From Corynebacterium halotolerans YIM 70093 = DSM 44683 (GTDB lineage: Bacteria > Actinomycetota > Actinomycetes > Mycobacteriales > Mycobacteriaceae): a stretch of 64,000 nucleotides of DNA. The stretch lies in contig NC_020302.1 of NCBI RefSeq assembly GCF_000341345.1, positions 2,770,075 through 2,834,074 on the forward strand. The letters run 5' to 3'. Both the position numbers and the translations under genes were made by a program. Shown piece after piece: positions 17,336 to 28,168 of the stretch; within the stretch, counting starts at the first letter, position 1, and each line of letters begins with the position of its first letter. The notes beneath the pieces are model-generated. The model did no database searches, had not been told where the DNA came from, and saw nothing but the letters and a program-made list of their open reading frames with translations.

Positions 17336-18517
17336 CTACGGGGTCAGTGCGTCACCCTGATCGGTGGAGGCCTCATCGACGATGACGGTGATGTCGCCGG
17401 GGCCGGGGTCCTTCTTCCCGACATGTTCGGCGGGGATGGTCACCCCGTGGTCCGCGATGACCGATTCCAGGTGCGCACCCGCCGGCACCACCACATCCCC
17501 CGTGAGCACGGACCGGGACACCGTCGCTCCCCGCTCCACGGTGACGCCGGGGCCGATGAGACTGTGGTCGACCGAACCGGCGATGCGGGCACCGGGGCAC
17601 ACCATGCTGGTGGTGATGGTGGCGCCGGCGTCGATATGCGCCGGGGAGCTGACCATCAGGTTGGTCAGCAGCGGCCAGTCGGGGCGGTCGAGCTGGATAC
17701 CGGTACCGTCGATGAGTTCCATGTGGGCCTGAAAATAGGCGTCGATGGTGCCCAGGTCACGCCAGTAGCCGTCCATCCGGTACTCGTGGGCGCGGCCCTG
17801 TCCCACCAGGTGGGGGACGATGGTCTCGCCGTAGTCGCCCAGGGTGGTGCCGTCCGAATCCGGTTCCGCCTCAAGGAGTTCGGTGATCGCCCGCTGGAGG
17901 GCGTCCACCTGGTAGACGAAGACTTCGGTGGCGACGATGTTGCCGGAAGGGTCGGAGGGCTTGTAGTCGTAACCGGTCACGGTCCCCTGCTCGTCTGAGC
18001 TCACCACTCCGTAGCGGGAGGGGTCCTCGCTTATTTCGGTGGTGACGATCGTCAGCTCGCTGCCGCGCTCGCGGTGCCGGGCCAGCACCGGACGCATGTC
18101 GAGTTGATAGAGGTGGTCCGCGCTGAGCACCACGACGGTGTCCGCGCCGAACTCGGTCAGCGCATCCAGCTGCTGATAGAGCGCATGGCCGTTACCCTCG
18201 GAGAATCCGTCCTGGTCATCGTCGTCACGCTCCGCCGGCGGCATGATCCGCAGGCCGTGACGCGTGCCGTCCATGTCCCACGGCCGGCCGCCCGCCAGGT
18301 GCCGGTTGAGCAGACCTGGACGGTACTGCTCGACGATCCACACATCGCGCAGATCTGAGTGCGCCAGGTTCGACAGTGTGACGTCGATGAGCCGGTAGGA
18401 CCCGGCCAATGGCACCGCGGGCTTCGGACGAGCGTCGGTCAGCGGGGACAACCTGCTGCCGCGCCCACCGGCCAGAATCAGCGCGACCACCGTGGACGGG
18501 GAGGACGTGTCGGTCAT
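17336..18517 (-). CDS. Glucose-1-phosphate adenylyltransferase-like nucleotidyltransferase (GlgC family)
   Basis: A 393-residue protein. It has the nucleotide-binding loop ALILAGGRGSRLSPLTDAR followed by KPAVPLAG, the substrate region DGYWRDLGTIDAYFQAHMEL, and a C-terminal left-handed beta-helix (IAGSVDHSLIGPGVTVERGA). These are features of ADP-glucose pyrophosphorylase, which makes ADP-glucose for glycogen or trehalose synthesis. The gene lies outside a visible glycogen cluster, so it may be a paralogue with another sugar phosphate. The DUF4265-like gene follows it directly. Confidence 0.85.
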   Translation of the reverse strand: MTDTSSPSTVVALILAGGRGSRLSPLTDARPKPAVPLAGSYRLIDVTLSNLAHSDLRDVWIVEQYRPGLLNRHLAGGRPWDMDGTRHGLRIMPPAERDDDDQDGFSEGNGHALYQQLDALTEFGADTVVVLSADHLYQLDMRPVLARHRERGSELTIVTTEISEDPSRYGVVSSDEQGTVTGYDYKPSDPSGNIVATEVFVYQVDALQRAITELLEAEPDSDGTTLGDYGETIVPHLVGQGRAHEYRMDGYWRDLGTIDAYFQAHMELIDGTGIQLDRPDWPLLTNLMVSSPAHIDAGATITTSMVCPGARIAGSVDHSLIGPGVTVERGATVSRSVLTGDVVVPAGAHLESVIADHGVTIPAEHVGKKDPGPGDITVIVDEASTDQGDALTP

Positions 18518-18549
18518 GCCTCCATGGTACGGCGATTTCGGCTACGCGA

Positions 18550-18924
18550 TCAGCGGGCGGGCTCGCCGTTCCAGGTGTTGGAGAAGTGTTTGATCACGGC
18601 CAGGGCCGTGTTCGTCGGATAGTCCTGGCCCATGAGCCCGTTGACCGCCTTGACCGAGCGCATCAGCGCTTCGGCGATCGGCGGCGCCATAGCCGGGAAC
18701 TTCCACAGATCCATGACCACAAGGCTGATCTCCTGGTTGCTCACCCGGTCCGGGACCGAGCCGAGCACGCGCACCAGGTGGTGGGTGATCAGCGGCCGGG
18801 TCACGGAATGCGGCGGCAGCCCGGTCAGGGGGTCAGGTGTGCACCTGCACCACGTGACGCCGAAATCGGGCATGGTCCACACCCAGTCGACCATCGGGTC
18901 CTGCCGGGACGAGGTATCGCTCAT
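18550..18924 (-). CDS. Conserved hypothetical protein
   Basis: A 124-residue soluble protein with no recognised domain. It contains a Trp-rich N-terminus (DWVWTMPDFGVTWCRCTP) and VSNQEISLVVMDLWKFPAMA. ATG 18924 is the first start; a later ATG (residue 11) is possible. It lies 32 bp upstream of the GlgC-like gene on the same strand. Confidence 0.65.
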   Translation of the reverse strand: MSDTSSRQDPMVDWVWTMPDFGVTWCRCTPDPLTGLPPHSVTRPLITHHLVRVLGSVPDRVSNQEISLVVMDLWKFPAMAPPIAEALMRSVKAVNGLMGQDYPTNTALAVIKHFSNTWNGEPAR

Positions 18925-18961
18925 AAACCGTAGGCTAACGCATCAGCCGAAATCCGCGTCC

Positions 18962-19198
18962 TCAGGTGAGCGCCGTCAACAACACATAGGCCAGACCTGC
19001 TGCGACAAGGATCGCCGCGGCCCGGCCGGGCCAGCGGGCGTAGTTGAAGTCGACGCCGCTTCCATAACGCATGGGGACCATGAGATCCGGGTCTTCCGGG
19101 TGATGGTAGAAAACGCGCAGGAAGTAGTTGTTCCGGTTCTTCTTCGGGTCCCGGTCAGGGGAATCGGGGGCTCCGGGTGGATCGCTGTTATCGGTCAT
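18962..19198 (-). CDS. Small membrane protein, DUF5808-like
   Basis: A 78-residue protein. A polar N-terminus (DPPGAPDSPDRDPKKNRN) is followed by NYFLRVFYHHPEDPDLMVPM and RYGSGVDFNYARW, the DUF5808 pattern of a short soluble motif ahead of a membrane helix. Residues about 59-77 form that helix (AAAILVAAGLAYVLLTALT). Function unknown. Confidence 0.7.
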   Translation of the reverse strand: MTDNSDPPGAPDSPDRDPKKNRNNYFLRVFYHHPEDPDLMVPMRYGSGVDFNYARWPGRAAAILVAAGLAYVLLTALT

Positions 19199-19418
19199 CC
19201 GTTGCCATGTGGTTCTCCGGTTCCGCTCGACTCAAATGCCCGGCCTCCGGAACACATTGTGCCTGTCGTCGGGACGCCCTGCATGGAGCAGGACGGGTGG
19301 TCTAAGGGCCGGCCACCTTCCCGGCGATCCGATCCCGGCAATCCCATCCCGCCCAGACACGCCGACACCCGCCACCCCACCCGGAAAGGATGGCGTGACG
19401 GGTGTGCAACCAGGCCGC

Positions 19419-21980
<2,562 letters not shown>

Positions 21981-22019
21981 GGCACATTCCTTTCTCTAAA
22001 TCCCTGTTCGTCACTCACT

Positions 22020-22047
22020 ACAACGCACAAAGAGTTGAGTCTGTTCC
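22020..22047 (-). promoter_or_regulatory. SigH-type heat/oxidative-stress promoter of clpB
   Basis: On the minus strand GGAACA (22042-22047) and CGTTGT (22020-22025) are separated by 16 nt, matching the SigH consensus GGAA(T/C)-N16-20-(C/T)GTT. The expected transcription start lies about 30 nt before the TTG start codon. Confidence 0.72.
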
Positions 22048-22054
22048 ACTCAAG
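22034..22054. promoter_or_regulatory. HAIR operator (HspR) 1 of clpB
   Basis: GTTGAGT-N7-ACTCAAG, close to the HspR-associated inverted repeat CTTGAGT-N7-ACTCAAG. The N7 spacer contains the -35 element of the SigH promoter, so bound HspR would block polymerase. Confidence 0.75.
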
Positions 22055-22064
22055 CCGAAAAAAG

Positions 22065-22085
22065 TTTGAGTCCGACGCGCTCAAG
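22065..22085. promoter_or_regulatory. HAIR operator (HspR) 2 of clpB
   Basis: TTTGAGT-N7-GCTCAAG, with two mismatches to the consensus arms. Its start is 31 bp (about three helical turns) from that of the first operator. Confidence 0.65.
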
Positions 22086-22156
22086 TTTAGGTGAGGACGG
22101 CACGGGGCGCATCAGGCCCGCGCACCAGGCCCGGGCAATGGCGGACAATGGTGGAC

Positions 22157-22352
22157 ATGGACGCCGCGGAGCCGCCACGCGGGAACTACGCGGAGATCAC
22201 GCCCGACCACCACAGGGGCACACGACACCGGATCGCCGTGGAGGGGCCCGGCGCGAGCAACCGGCGCCCCGGTGATGTTCGCGCGCGACGGCCAGACAGG
22301 GGCGGACGTCGGCAAGAAGATCGGTACAGTGACATCCCCGCGGCACCATTGA
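22157..22352 (+). pseudogene. Possible frameshifted small gene, leaderless-type start
   Basis: ATG 22157 lies 7 nt after GACAAT, a leaderless-type -10. The first frame reads MDAAEPPRGNYAEI then TPDHHRGTRHRIAVEGPG with GC-rich third positions. Near 22265-22275 the coding-like signal moves to another frame that reads APVMFARDGQTGADVGKKIG and ends at TGA 22350-22352. A one-base change would give a protein of about 64 residues. No family is recognised; this may be chance in GC-rich DNA. Confidence 0.25.
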
Positions 22353-22475
22353 GTGACCCAAGGCACATTTTTTCGCCGATTCCGCAGTTTTCCGCGGGAT
22401 TTTCTGGCTACATGGGTACAAGGGAACGCCCACGCCTCCCCCCATCAGACGTCCAGCCAGCCGTTAAGGGAGCAC

Positions 22476-25313
22476 ATGTCCACGTTGACCGCCCGCCAGG
22501 ACCCGCCCACCAGCACCGTCGCCGCGGCCGTCGCGGAACCCGGGAGGTACCGGACCTCCCTGCTCGACCGCGTCGCCTACGCCGGCAACGCCTCCCACTA
22601 CCTCCGCACGCCCCAGGCGGTCATCATCGCCGCCGACGCCGCCGAGGTCGCCGCCGTCTTCCGCGCGGCGCGGGCGTCCGGCACACCGGTCACTCTCCGG
22701 TCCGGCGGCACCAGCCTGGCCGGCCAGGCCACCACCGACGGCCTGCTGATCGATGTGCGCCGCAACTTCCGGAATATCGAGGTCCTCGACGGTGGCCGAC
22801 GTGTCCGGGTCCAGCCCGGACTGACCGTCCGCCAGGTCAACGCCCATCTCGCCGCCCACGGCCACAAGCTGGGCCCGGATCCCGCGAGCGAGGCCGCCGC
22901 CACCATCGGCGGGGTGATCAACAACAATTCCAGTGGCATGGCCTGCGGCACCGAGTTCAACACCTACCGGACCCTGGAGTCCATGACCTTCGTGCTCCCC
23001 TCCGGCACGTTGATCGACACCGCGGCCCCGGACGCCGAGGAAGCGCTCCGGGCGCAGGAACCCGAACTGGTGGACACCCTGCTCCGGCTGCAGCTCCGGG
23101 TGCGCGACAACGCCGAGTCCGTCGCGATCATCGAACGCCACTTCGCCCTGAAGAACACCATGGGCTACGGTCTGAACTCCTTCCTCGACCACGACTCGCC
23201 GCTCGACCTGCTCACCCACCTGATCATCGGTTCGGAGGGGACCCTGGCGTTCGTCGCCGAAGCGGTCTTCCGCACCGTGCGGATCAGCCCCCTGGCCACC
23301 ACCGCCCTGGCGGTGTTCCCGGATCTCGACGCCGCCACCCGCGTCCTGCCCGACCTGGTCGGCACCGGGGTCGCCACCCTGGAGCTGATGGACGCCACCT
23401 CCCTGCGGGTGGGCCAGTCCCTGCCCGGCGCGCCGTCCGCGATCATGGGTTTCAAGGTCGGGCAGGAGGCCGCCCTGCTCGTCGAGTACCACGCCGACGA
23501 GCAGGAGGAGCTCGAGCACCTCGAACGCTCGGGCACCGAGGTGCTCGCCGGCACCCGCCTGCACGCGGCCGCCCCCTTCTCCCCCGACGCGGTCGCCCGC
23601 AACGCCGCCTGGAACTTCCGCAAGGGGCTCTACGCCAGTGTGGCCGGTGCCCGGCCGAGTGGGACGACCTCCCTGCTCGAGGACATCGCGGTGCCCGTGC
23701 CGGCCATCGCGGCGACCTGCGAGGCCCTGCAGGAGCTGTTCTCCCGGAACGGCTACCGCGACGGGGTGATCTTCGGCCACGCCAAGGACGGCAATATCCA
23801 CTACATGCTCACGGACCGCTTCGACACCGATGACTCGCTCCACCGCTTCCACGAGTTCCACGAGCAGACGGCCGACCTGGTGCTCTCGGCCGGCGGAAAC
23901 CTGAAGGCGGAGCACGGCACCGGCCACGCCATGGCCCCCTTCGTCCGCCGCCAGTACGGCGACGAACTCTACGAGGTCATGCAGGAGCTCAAGCGCGCCT
24001 GCGATCCCGACACCATGCTCAACCCCGGCGTCATCCTCAACGACGACCCGCAGGCGCATCTGCGCGACCTCAAGGTGCCGGAACCCGTCGAGGAGGAGAT
24101 CAACCGGTGCACCGAGTGCGGCTACTGCGAGCCGGTCTGCCCGAGCCGCGACCTCACCCTCACCCCGCGCCAGCGCATCGTCGTCCGTCGCGCCCAGGCC
24201 GCCGCGCAGGCCCGCGGCGATCACGCCACCGCCGAGGAGTTGTCCCGCGAGTACGACTACCCCGGGGAGCAGACCTGCGCCGTCGACGGCATGTGCCAGA
24301 CGGCGTGCCCCGTGCAGATCAACACCGGCGACTTCATCAAGCGGCGGCGCCGGGAACACCACGGCCCGGTCAGCTCCACCGCCTGGACGGCCGCCGCGAA
24401 GACCTGGGGTCCGGTCACCCGCGCCGGCTCCACGGCGCTGAGCACGGCGTCACGGCTGCCCACCCCGGTGGTGCGCACCGCCACCGACCTCGGCCGGGCG
24501 GTGCTCGGCGAGGACACCGTCCCCCGCTACTCCGGTGACCTGCCCGCCGGGGGCGCGGCGCGGAAGAAGCTGGGCGGGATCGTCGGGGATCCCACCGCCG
24601 AGGTCAGCGGCGTCTTCCTGCCCTCCTGCGTCAACAGCATGTTCGGCGCGGAAGGCGACGGTGCCGGGGCGGGGACGGGAGCCACGCAGGCCTTCATCCG
24701 CCTGCTCGAGCGCGCCGGGCTGGCGCTGCGTGTGCCGGGGAACATCGAGTCGCTGTGCTGCGGCACGCCCTGGTCGTCCAAGGGCCAGGCGGCGGGGCAG
24801 GAACTCATGGCGGACCGGGTGCGCGCCAGCGTGCGCGAGGTCAGCGGCAACGGCCGGCTGCCGGTGGTCAGCGACGCCGCCAGCTGCACCGAGGGCTTCG
24901 CCGCCGCGCTCGAGAAGGAGGGGGTGGAGGTCGTCGACGCCGTGGACTTCGCCGTCGAGCACCTCCTCCCGGCCCTGGAGGTCACCGCCCCGGTCGAATC
25001 CCTGACCCTGCATCCGACCTGTTCCTCCCGGCGGATCGGCCTCGACGCCCAGCTGGGTGCCCTCGGCGCGGCGGTCGCGGAAACCGTCCACGTGCCCGTG
25101 AACTGGGGCTGCTGCGCCTTCGCGGGCGACCGCGGCATGCTCCACCCCGAACTGACCGCCTCGGCCACCGCCCCCGAGGCCGCGGAGGTCGGGAGGCTGG
25201 ACGCGGCGGCGCACGCCTCCTGCAACCGCACCTGCGAGATCGGCATGACCCGGGCGACCGGACGGCCCTACTCCCACATCCTCGAGCTGTTGGAGCAGGC
25301 CACCCGCCCGTGA
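22476..25313 (+). CDS. FAD-linked oxidase with iron-sulfur and CCG domains (D-lactate/2-hydroxyacid dehydrogenase type)
   Basis: A 945-residue membrane-associated oxidoreductase. Residues about 40-230 are the FAD-binding domain (TLRSGGTSLAGQATTDG; GVINNNSSGMACGT), followed by the FAD-oxidase C-terminal domain. Two 4Fe-4S clusters are given by CTECGYCEPVCPS (about 545) and CAVDGMCQTACPV (about 601). The C-terminal heterodisulfide-reductase-like part has LCCGTPWSSKG (about 760) and GCCAFAGDRG (about 877). Such fusions oxidise D-lactate or another 2-hydroxy acid and pass electrons to quinone. ATG 22476 has AAGGGAG upstream. The substrate is inferred from family only. Confidence 0.85.
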   Translation: MSTLTARQDPPTSTVAAAVAEPGRYRTSLLDRVAYAGNASHYLRTPQAVIIAADAAEVAAVFRAARASGTPVTLRSGGTSLAGQATTDGLLIDVRRNFRNIEVLDGGRRVRVQPGLTVRQVNAHLAAHGHKLGPDPASEAAATIGGVINNNSSGMACGTEFNTYRTLESMTFVLPSGTLIDTAAPDAEEALRAQEPELVDTLLRLQLRVRDNAESVAIIERHFALKNTMGYGLNSFLDHDSPLDLLTHLIIGSEGTLAFVAEAVFRTVRISPLATTALAVFPDLDAATRVLPDLVGTGVATLELMDATSLRVGQSLPGAPSAIMGFKVGQEAALLVEYHADEQEELEHLERSGTEVLAGTRLHAAAPFSPDAVARNAAWNFRKGLYASVAGARPSGTTSLLEDIAVPVPAIAATCEALQELFSRNGYRDGVIFGHAKDGNIHYMLTDRFDTDDSLHRFHEFHEQTADLVLSAGGNLKAEHGTGHAMAPFVRRQYGDELYEVMQELKRACDPDTMLNPGVILNDDPQAHLRDLKVPEPVEEEINRCTECGYCEPVCPSRDLTLTPRQRIVVRRAQAAAQARGDHATAEELSREYDYPGEQTCAVDGMCQTACPVQINTGDFIKRRRREHHGPVSSTAWTAAAKTWGPVTRAGSTALSTASRLPTPVVRTATDLGRAVLGEDTVPRYSGDLPAGGAARKKLGGIVGDPTAEVSGVFLPSCVNSMFGAEGDGAGAGTGATQAFIRLLERAGLALRVPGNIESLCCGTPWSSKGQAAGQELMADRVRASVREVSGNGRLPVVSDAASCTEGFAAALEKEGVEVVDAVDFAVEHLLPALEVTAPVESLTLHPTCSSRRIGLDAQLGALGAAVAETVHVPVNWGCCAFAGDRGMLHPELTASATAPEAAEVGRLDAAAHASCNRTCEIGMTRATGRPYSHILELLEQATRP

Positions 25314-25411
25314 GGCCGCGTGGACACCGTGAGGTGCGGGCGGGCGTCCGAAAGCGAAACGTCCACGCGAACCCACATCGACGGTGACGGCCCGGTGCCG
25401 GTGAGCCCTGG

Positions 25412-26806
25412 CTACTGCGCCGAGGAACCGGCCCCGGCGTTGGCCCCGGAGCCGGAACCCGGGCTCGCGCCGGAGCCCGTTTTCTCCCCCTTGCCCGGCA
25501 GCCAGCCCAGGAATACCGCCAGGCCGAGGGCGACGAGCGCGATGAGCAGCGAGGCCCAGCCGAGGCCCGCCGTGAAACCGGCGAGCACGGCGATGGGTGC
25601 GATGATGGTCATGCCGATCTCGAAGGGGGCGAAGCCGACGTAGGCCACGCCGTACTCATTGAGGGTGCCCGACTTGAGCTTCGGGTCGACGATCTTGAGC
25701 AGCGCGATGCCGGTGGCCACGGCGGCGGTCGCCCAACCCCAACCGAAGATGCCGCGCTCGAGCCACTTCTCACCGAAGAACAGTGGTGACATGACGAAGA
25801 AGAAGATGAGGCAGAAGATGACGCCGAGGACGAACAGGAGGAGCAGCGGCTGCCAGTACTCGGCGACGACCGCGGGAGCAATGGACGCGATGCCGAAGGC
25901 GATCAGGTAGTCGGTGGAGGCGCCGGAGATGGAGCTGACCGTGTCCTTGTCCAGGTAGTCGGGCTTCTTCACCACGTGGAAGAACACGCGGCCGAGCAGG
26001 CCGATGACAAAGGACATGGCGAACAGCGGGATGGAGATGTTCGGGAACAGGTCGTTGACGAACCCGTTGATGAAGTAGGCGATCATGACGGTGAGCACGA
26101 TGACGCCGAGGTGCAGCGCCAGCGGCTCGATCGCCGAGGGGTTGGTGGTGGCCCGGCCGATGGACGGGCGCTGGTCCAGCTCATCGATGTACCCGGAGCG
26201 CAGATCCCACGGCAGCTTCCCGGGCATCTGTGAGGTGCGGCCGGTGCGCACACCCCAGGTGGTGAAGATGATGCCGCCGACGATCGCGGCGAGCGTGCCG
26301 ACGGTCGCGGAGGTGAAACCGAGCGAGCTGGCCGCGGCGGCGCCCGCTCCCTCCAGGGCGCCGCCGACGGCCGCGGCGGTGCCGAAGCCGCCGACGAAGC
26401 CGACGGGCAGCATCATGCCGAACCAGTTCTCGGTGCCGAAGAGCGGGGCGAACAGGAAGACGCCCAACAGGATGAAGATGCCCCACTGCGCCATGAACAT
26501 GCCGGTGGAGTACGACCACATGGTCTTCGCGCCGGTGCGCACCGAGGGGGTCAGATCCATGCCGTACGCCATGGCGGCGAAGACCACGGCGATCAGCAGA
26601 GAGGTGTAGGTGCCGATGTGCTCCGAGAAGCCGATCAGATCGAGCACCTGCGGCCCAAGCACCATGCCGAGCAGGCCGGCGGTGATGGGCGCCGGCATGA
26701 GCAGGCTCTGGAAGATGCGCACATTGCGGCGGAGAAAATTGCCCACGACCATGAGCAGCGAGATCCAGCCGACATCGATCAACAAACTGTACGGGGTGTA
26801 CTCCAC
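25412..26806 (-). CDS. Sodium/glutamate symporter family (GltS-like) carrier
   Basis: A 464-residue polytopic membrane protein with about 11 hydrophobic segments. A re-entrant-type Gly-rich segment MMLPVGFVGGFGTAAAVGGA (about 133-152) and a second Gly/Ala-rich one are typical of the GltS/ESS carrier superfamily. The C-terminus is a Gly/Ser-rich tail. The gene is usually annotated as a sodium:glutamate symporter, though the substrate is not proven. GTG 26806 is selected, with GGGAG upstream; the longer frame adds a basic segment unlike the family. It is convergent with the FAD oxidase gene. Confidence 0.75.
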   Translation of the reverse strand: MEYTPYSLLIDVGWISLLMVVGNFLRRNVRIFQSLLMPAPITAGLLGMVLGPQVLDLIGFSEHIGTYTSLLIAVVFAAMAYGMDLTPSVRTGAKTMWSYSTGMFMAQWGIFILLGVFLFAPLFGTENWFGMMLPVGFVGGFGTAAAVGGALEGAGAAAASSLGFTSATVGTLAAIVGGIIFTTWGVRTGRTSQMPGKLPWDLRSGYIDELDQRPSIGRATTNPSAIEPLALHLGVIVLTVMIAYFINGFVNDLFPNISIPLFAMSFVIGLLGRVFFHVVKKPDYLDKDTVSSISGASTDYLIAFGIASIAPAVVAEYWQPLLLLFVLGVIFCLIFFFVMSPLFFGEKWLERGIFGWGWATAAVATGIALLKIVDPKLKSGTLNEYGVAYVGFAPFEIGMTIIAPIAVLAGFTAGLGWASLLIALVALGLAVFLGWLPGKGEKTGSGASPGSGSGANAGAGSSAQ

Positions 26807-26937
26807 GCTCCCACGTCCTTTCCACAGAAATCGACCCGTCCCGGGCGGGACGGGCACAGGGCAACCAGCGACAGATCGCCTTCACTGTATCCCAGGCCAC
26901 AGCCGCGCCCCTCATCGAAAGCCGGAACACAATTACG

Positions 26938-26965
26938 TTGACACATCACTATCTTTTGGTAAGGT
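26938..26965 (+). promoter_or_regulatory. SigA-type promoter giving a leaderless flavoprotein mRNA
   Basis: Perfect -35 TTGACA (26938-26943), a 16-nt spacer, and -10 TAAGGT (26960-26965). The ATG at 26973 begins 8 nt after the -10, where transcription should start, and no ribosome-binding site exists. Confidence 0.68.
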
Positions 26966-26972
26966 TAGTGGC

Positions 26973-28145
26973 ATGTCCACCACTGATCTCCGAGCCATCA
27001 TCATCGGCGCAGGCCAAGCGGGCCTGGCGGCCGCCCACGAGCTGAGCCGGCGCGGCCTGAACCCGGGTTCGGATTTCCTGGTCCTCGACGCCAACCCCGG
27101 CCCCGGCGGCGCCTGGCGCCACCGGTGGGACTCCCTGACGCTCGGCCAGGCCCACGGCATCGCGGACCTGCCCGGGCTGCCCATGGAGCACCCGGACCCC
27201 ACCACACCCTCCTCGATTCTCGTGGCCGAGTACTACGGAGCCTATGAGGACACCTTCGACCTGCAGGTCCTGCGACCGGCCAAGGTGCTCCGCGTCGAGC
27301 CGACCGACCCGGACGACGACCGCTCCCCGCTGCGGGTGAGCACGCAACAGCACGGTGACTTCACCGCCGGGATCGTCCTCAACGCCACCGGCACCTGGGA
27401 CAACCCGTACATCCCCTATATCCCAGGCATCGAGAAGTTCACCGGCCACCAGCTGCACACGAAGGACTACGTCCGCCGCGAGGACTTCGCGGGCAAGAAG
27501 ACCCTGGTCGTCGGCGGCGGGCTGTCGGCGGTGCAGTTCCTCCTCGAACTCGAGGACGTCACCGAGACCGTCTGGGCCACCCGCCGCCCGCCGAATTTCA
27601 CGGAGCGTGAGTTCGACTCCGGCTGGGGCCTGGCCGTCGAGAAGGCCGTGCGCGAGCGCACCCACCACGGGCTGGCCCCCGCCTCAGTGGTGCGCACCAC
27701 CGGCATCCCGCAGCTGCCCGAGTACCTCGCCGGCGTGGAGCGCGGCGTGCTGGTCTCCCGCGGCATGTTCAATTCGATCGGACCGCGCGGCGTGCGTTTC
27801 GGAGAACCGGCCAGCCACGACGCCGAGGGACTCGGGCCGTCGGTAAGCGGCCGGCTGCAGGTCCCGGCCTCCTGGGACCCGCTGCCGGCCGGCCACGAGC
27901 TCGACGTCGACGTCATCTTCTGGAACACCGGCTTCCGCGCCGCCCTGCGCCACCTCGCGCCGATGAAACTGCGCGGTCCGCGCGGCATCGAGCTGGTCGA
28001 CGAGGTTACCCCGGCCGCCGACCCGCGCGTGCTGCTCGTCGGCTACGGCTCGACCGCCTCGACGGTCGGCGCGACCCGGGCCGGACGCCTGGCAGGTCGA
28101 CTGGCCCACCGGCGCCTGCGCGAAAAGACCCCCGTGCACATCTGA
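26973..28145 (+). CDS. FAD-dependent NAD(P)-binding oxidoreductase (flavin monooxygenase-like)
   Basis: A 390-residue protein with two dinucleotide-binding motifs: FAD site IIIGAGQAGLAAAHEL (about 9-24) and NADPH site TLVVGGGLSAVQFLLEL (about 176-192). The sequence between them, NATGTWDNPYIPYIPG, is the usual FMO/thioredoxin-reductase-like signature. A C-terminal VLLVGYGSTASTVG returns to the FAD domain. It probably oxidises or hydroxylates a small substrate, not identified. The promoter points to leaderless expression. The luciferase-like gene follows after 23 bp, so they form an operon. Confidence 0.82.
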   Translation: MSTTDLRAIIIGAGQAGLAAAHELSRRGLNPGSDFLVLDANPGPGGAWRHRWDSLTLGQAHGIADLPGLPMEHPDPTTPSSILVAEYYGAYEDTFDLQVLRPAKVLRVEPTDPDDDRSPLRVSTQQHGDFTAGIVLNATGTWDNPYIPYIPGIEKFTGHQLHTKDYVRREDFAGKKTLVVGGGLSAVQFLLELEDVTETVWATRRPPNFTEREFDSGWGLAVEKAVRERTHHGLAPASVVRTTGIPQLPEYLAGVERGVLVSRGMFNSIGPRGVRFGEPASHDAEGLGPSVSGRLQVPASWDPLPAGHELDVDVIFWNTGFRAALRHLAPMKLRGPRGIELVDEVTPAADPRVLLVGYGSTASTVGATRAGRLAGRLAHRRLREKTPVHI

Positions 28146-28168
28146 CGAACAAACCTAGGATTGAGAAC

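Noticed and set aside
22353..22475. Upstream in-frame extension of the FAD oxidase
   Set aside because: The extra 41 codons have no family similarity, while AAGGGAG precedes the ATG at 22476.
25314..25411. Terminator between the FAD oxidase and GltS-like genes
   Set aside because: GCGTGGAC/GTCCACGC pairs across a 35-nt loop only; this is too weak to call.
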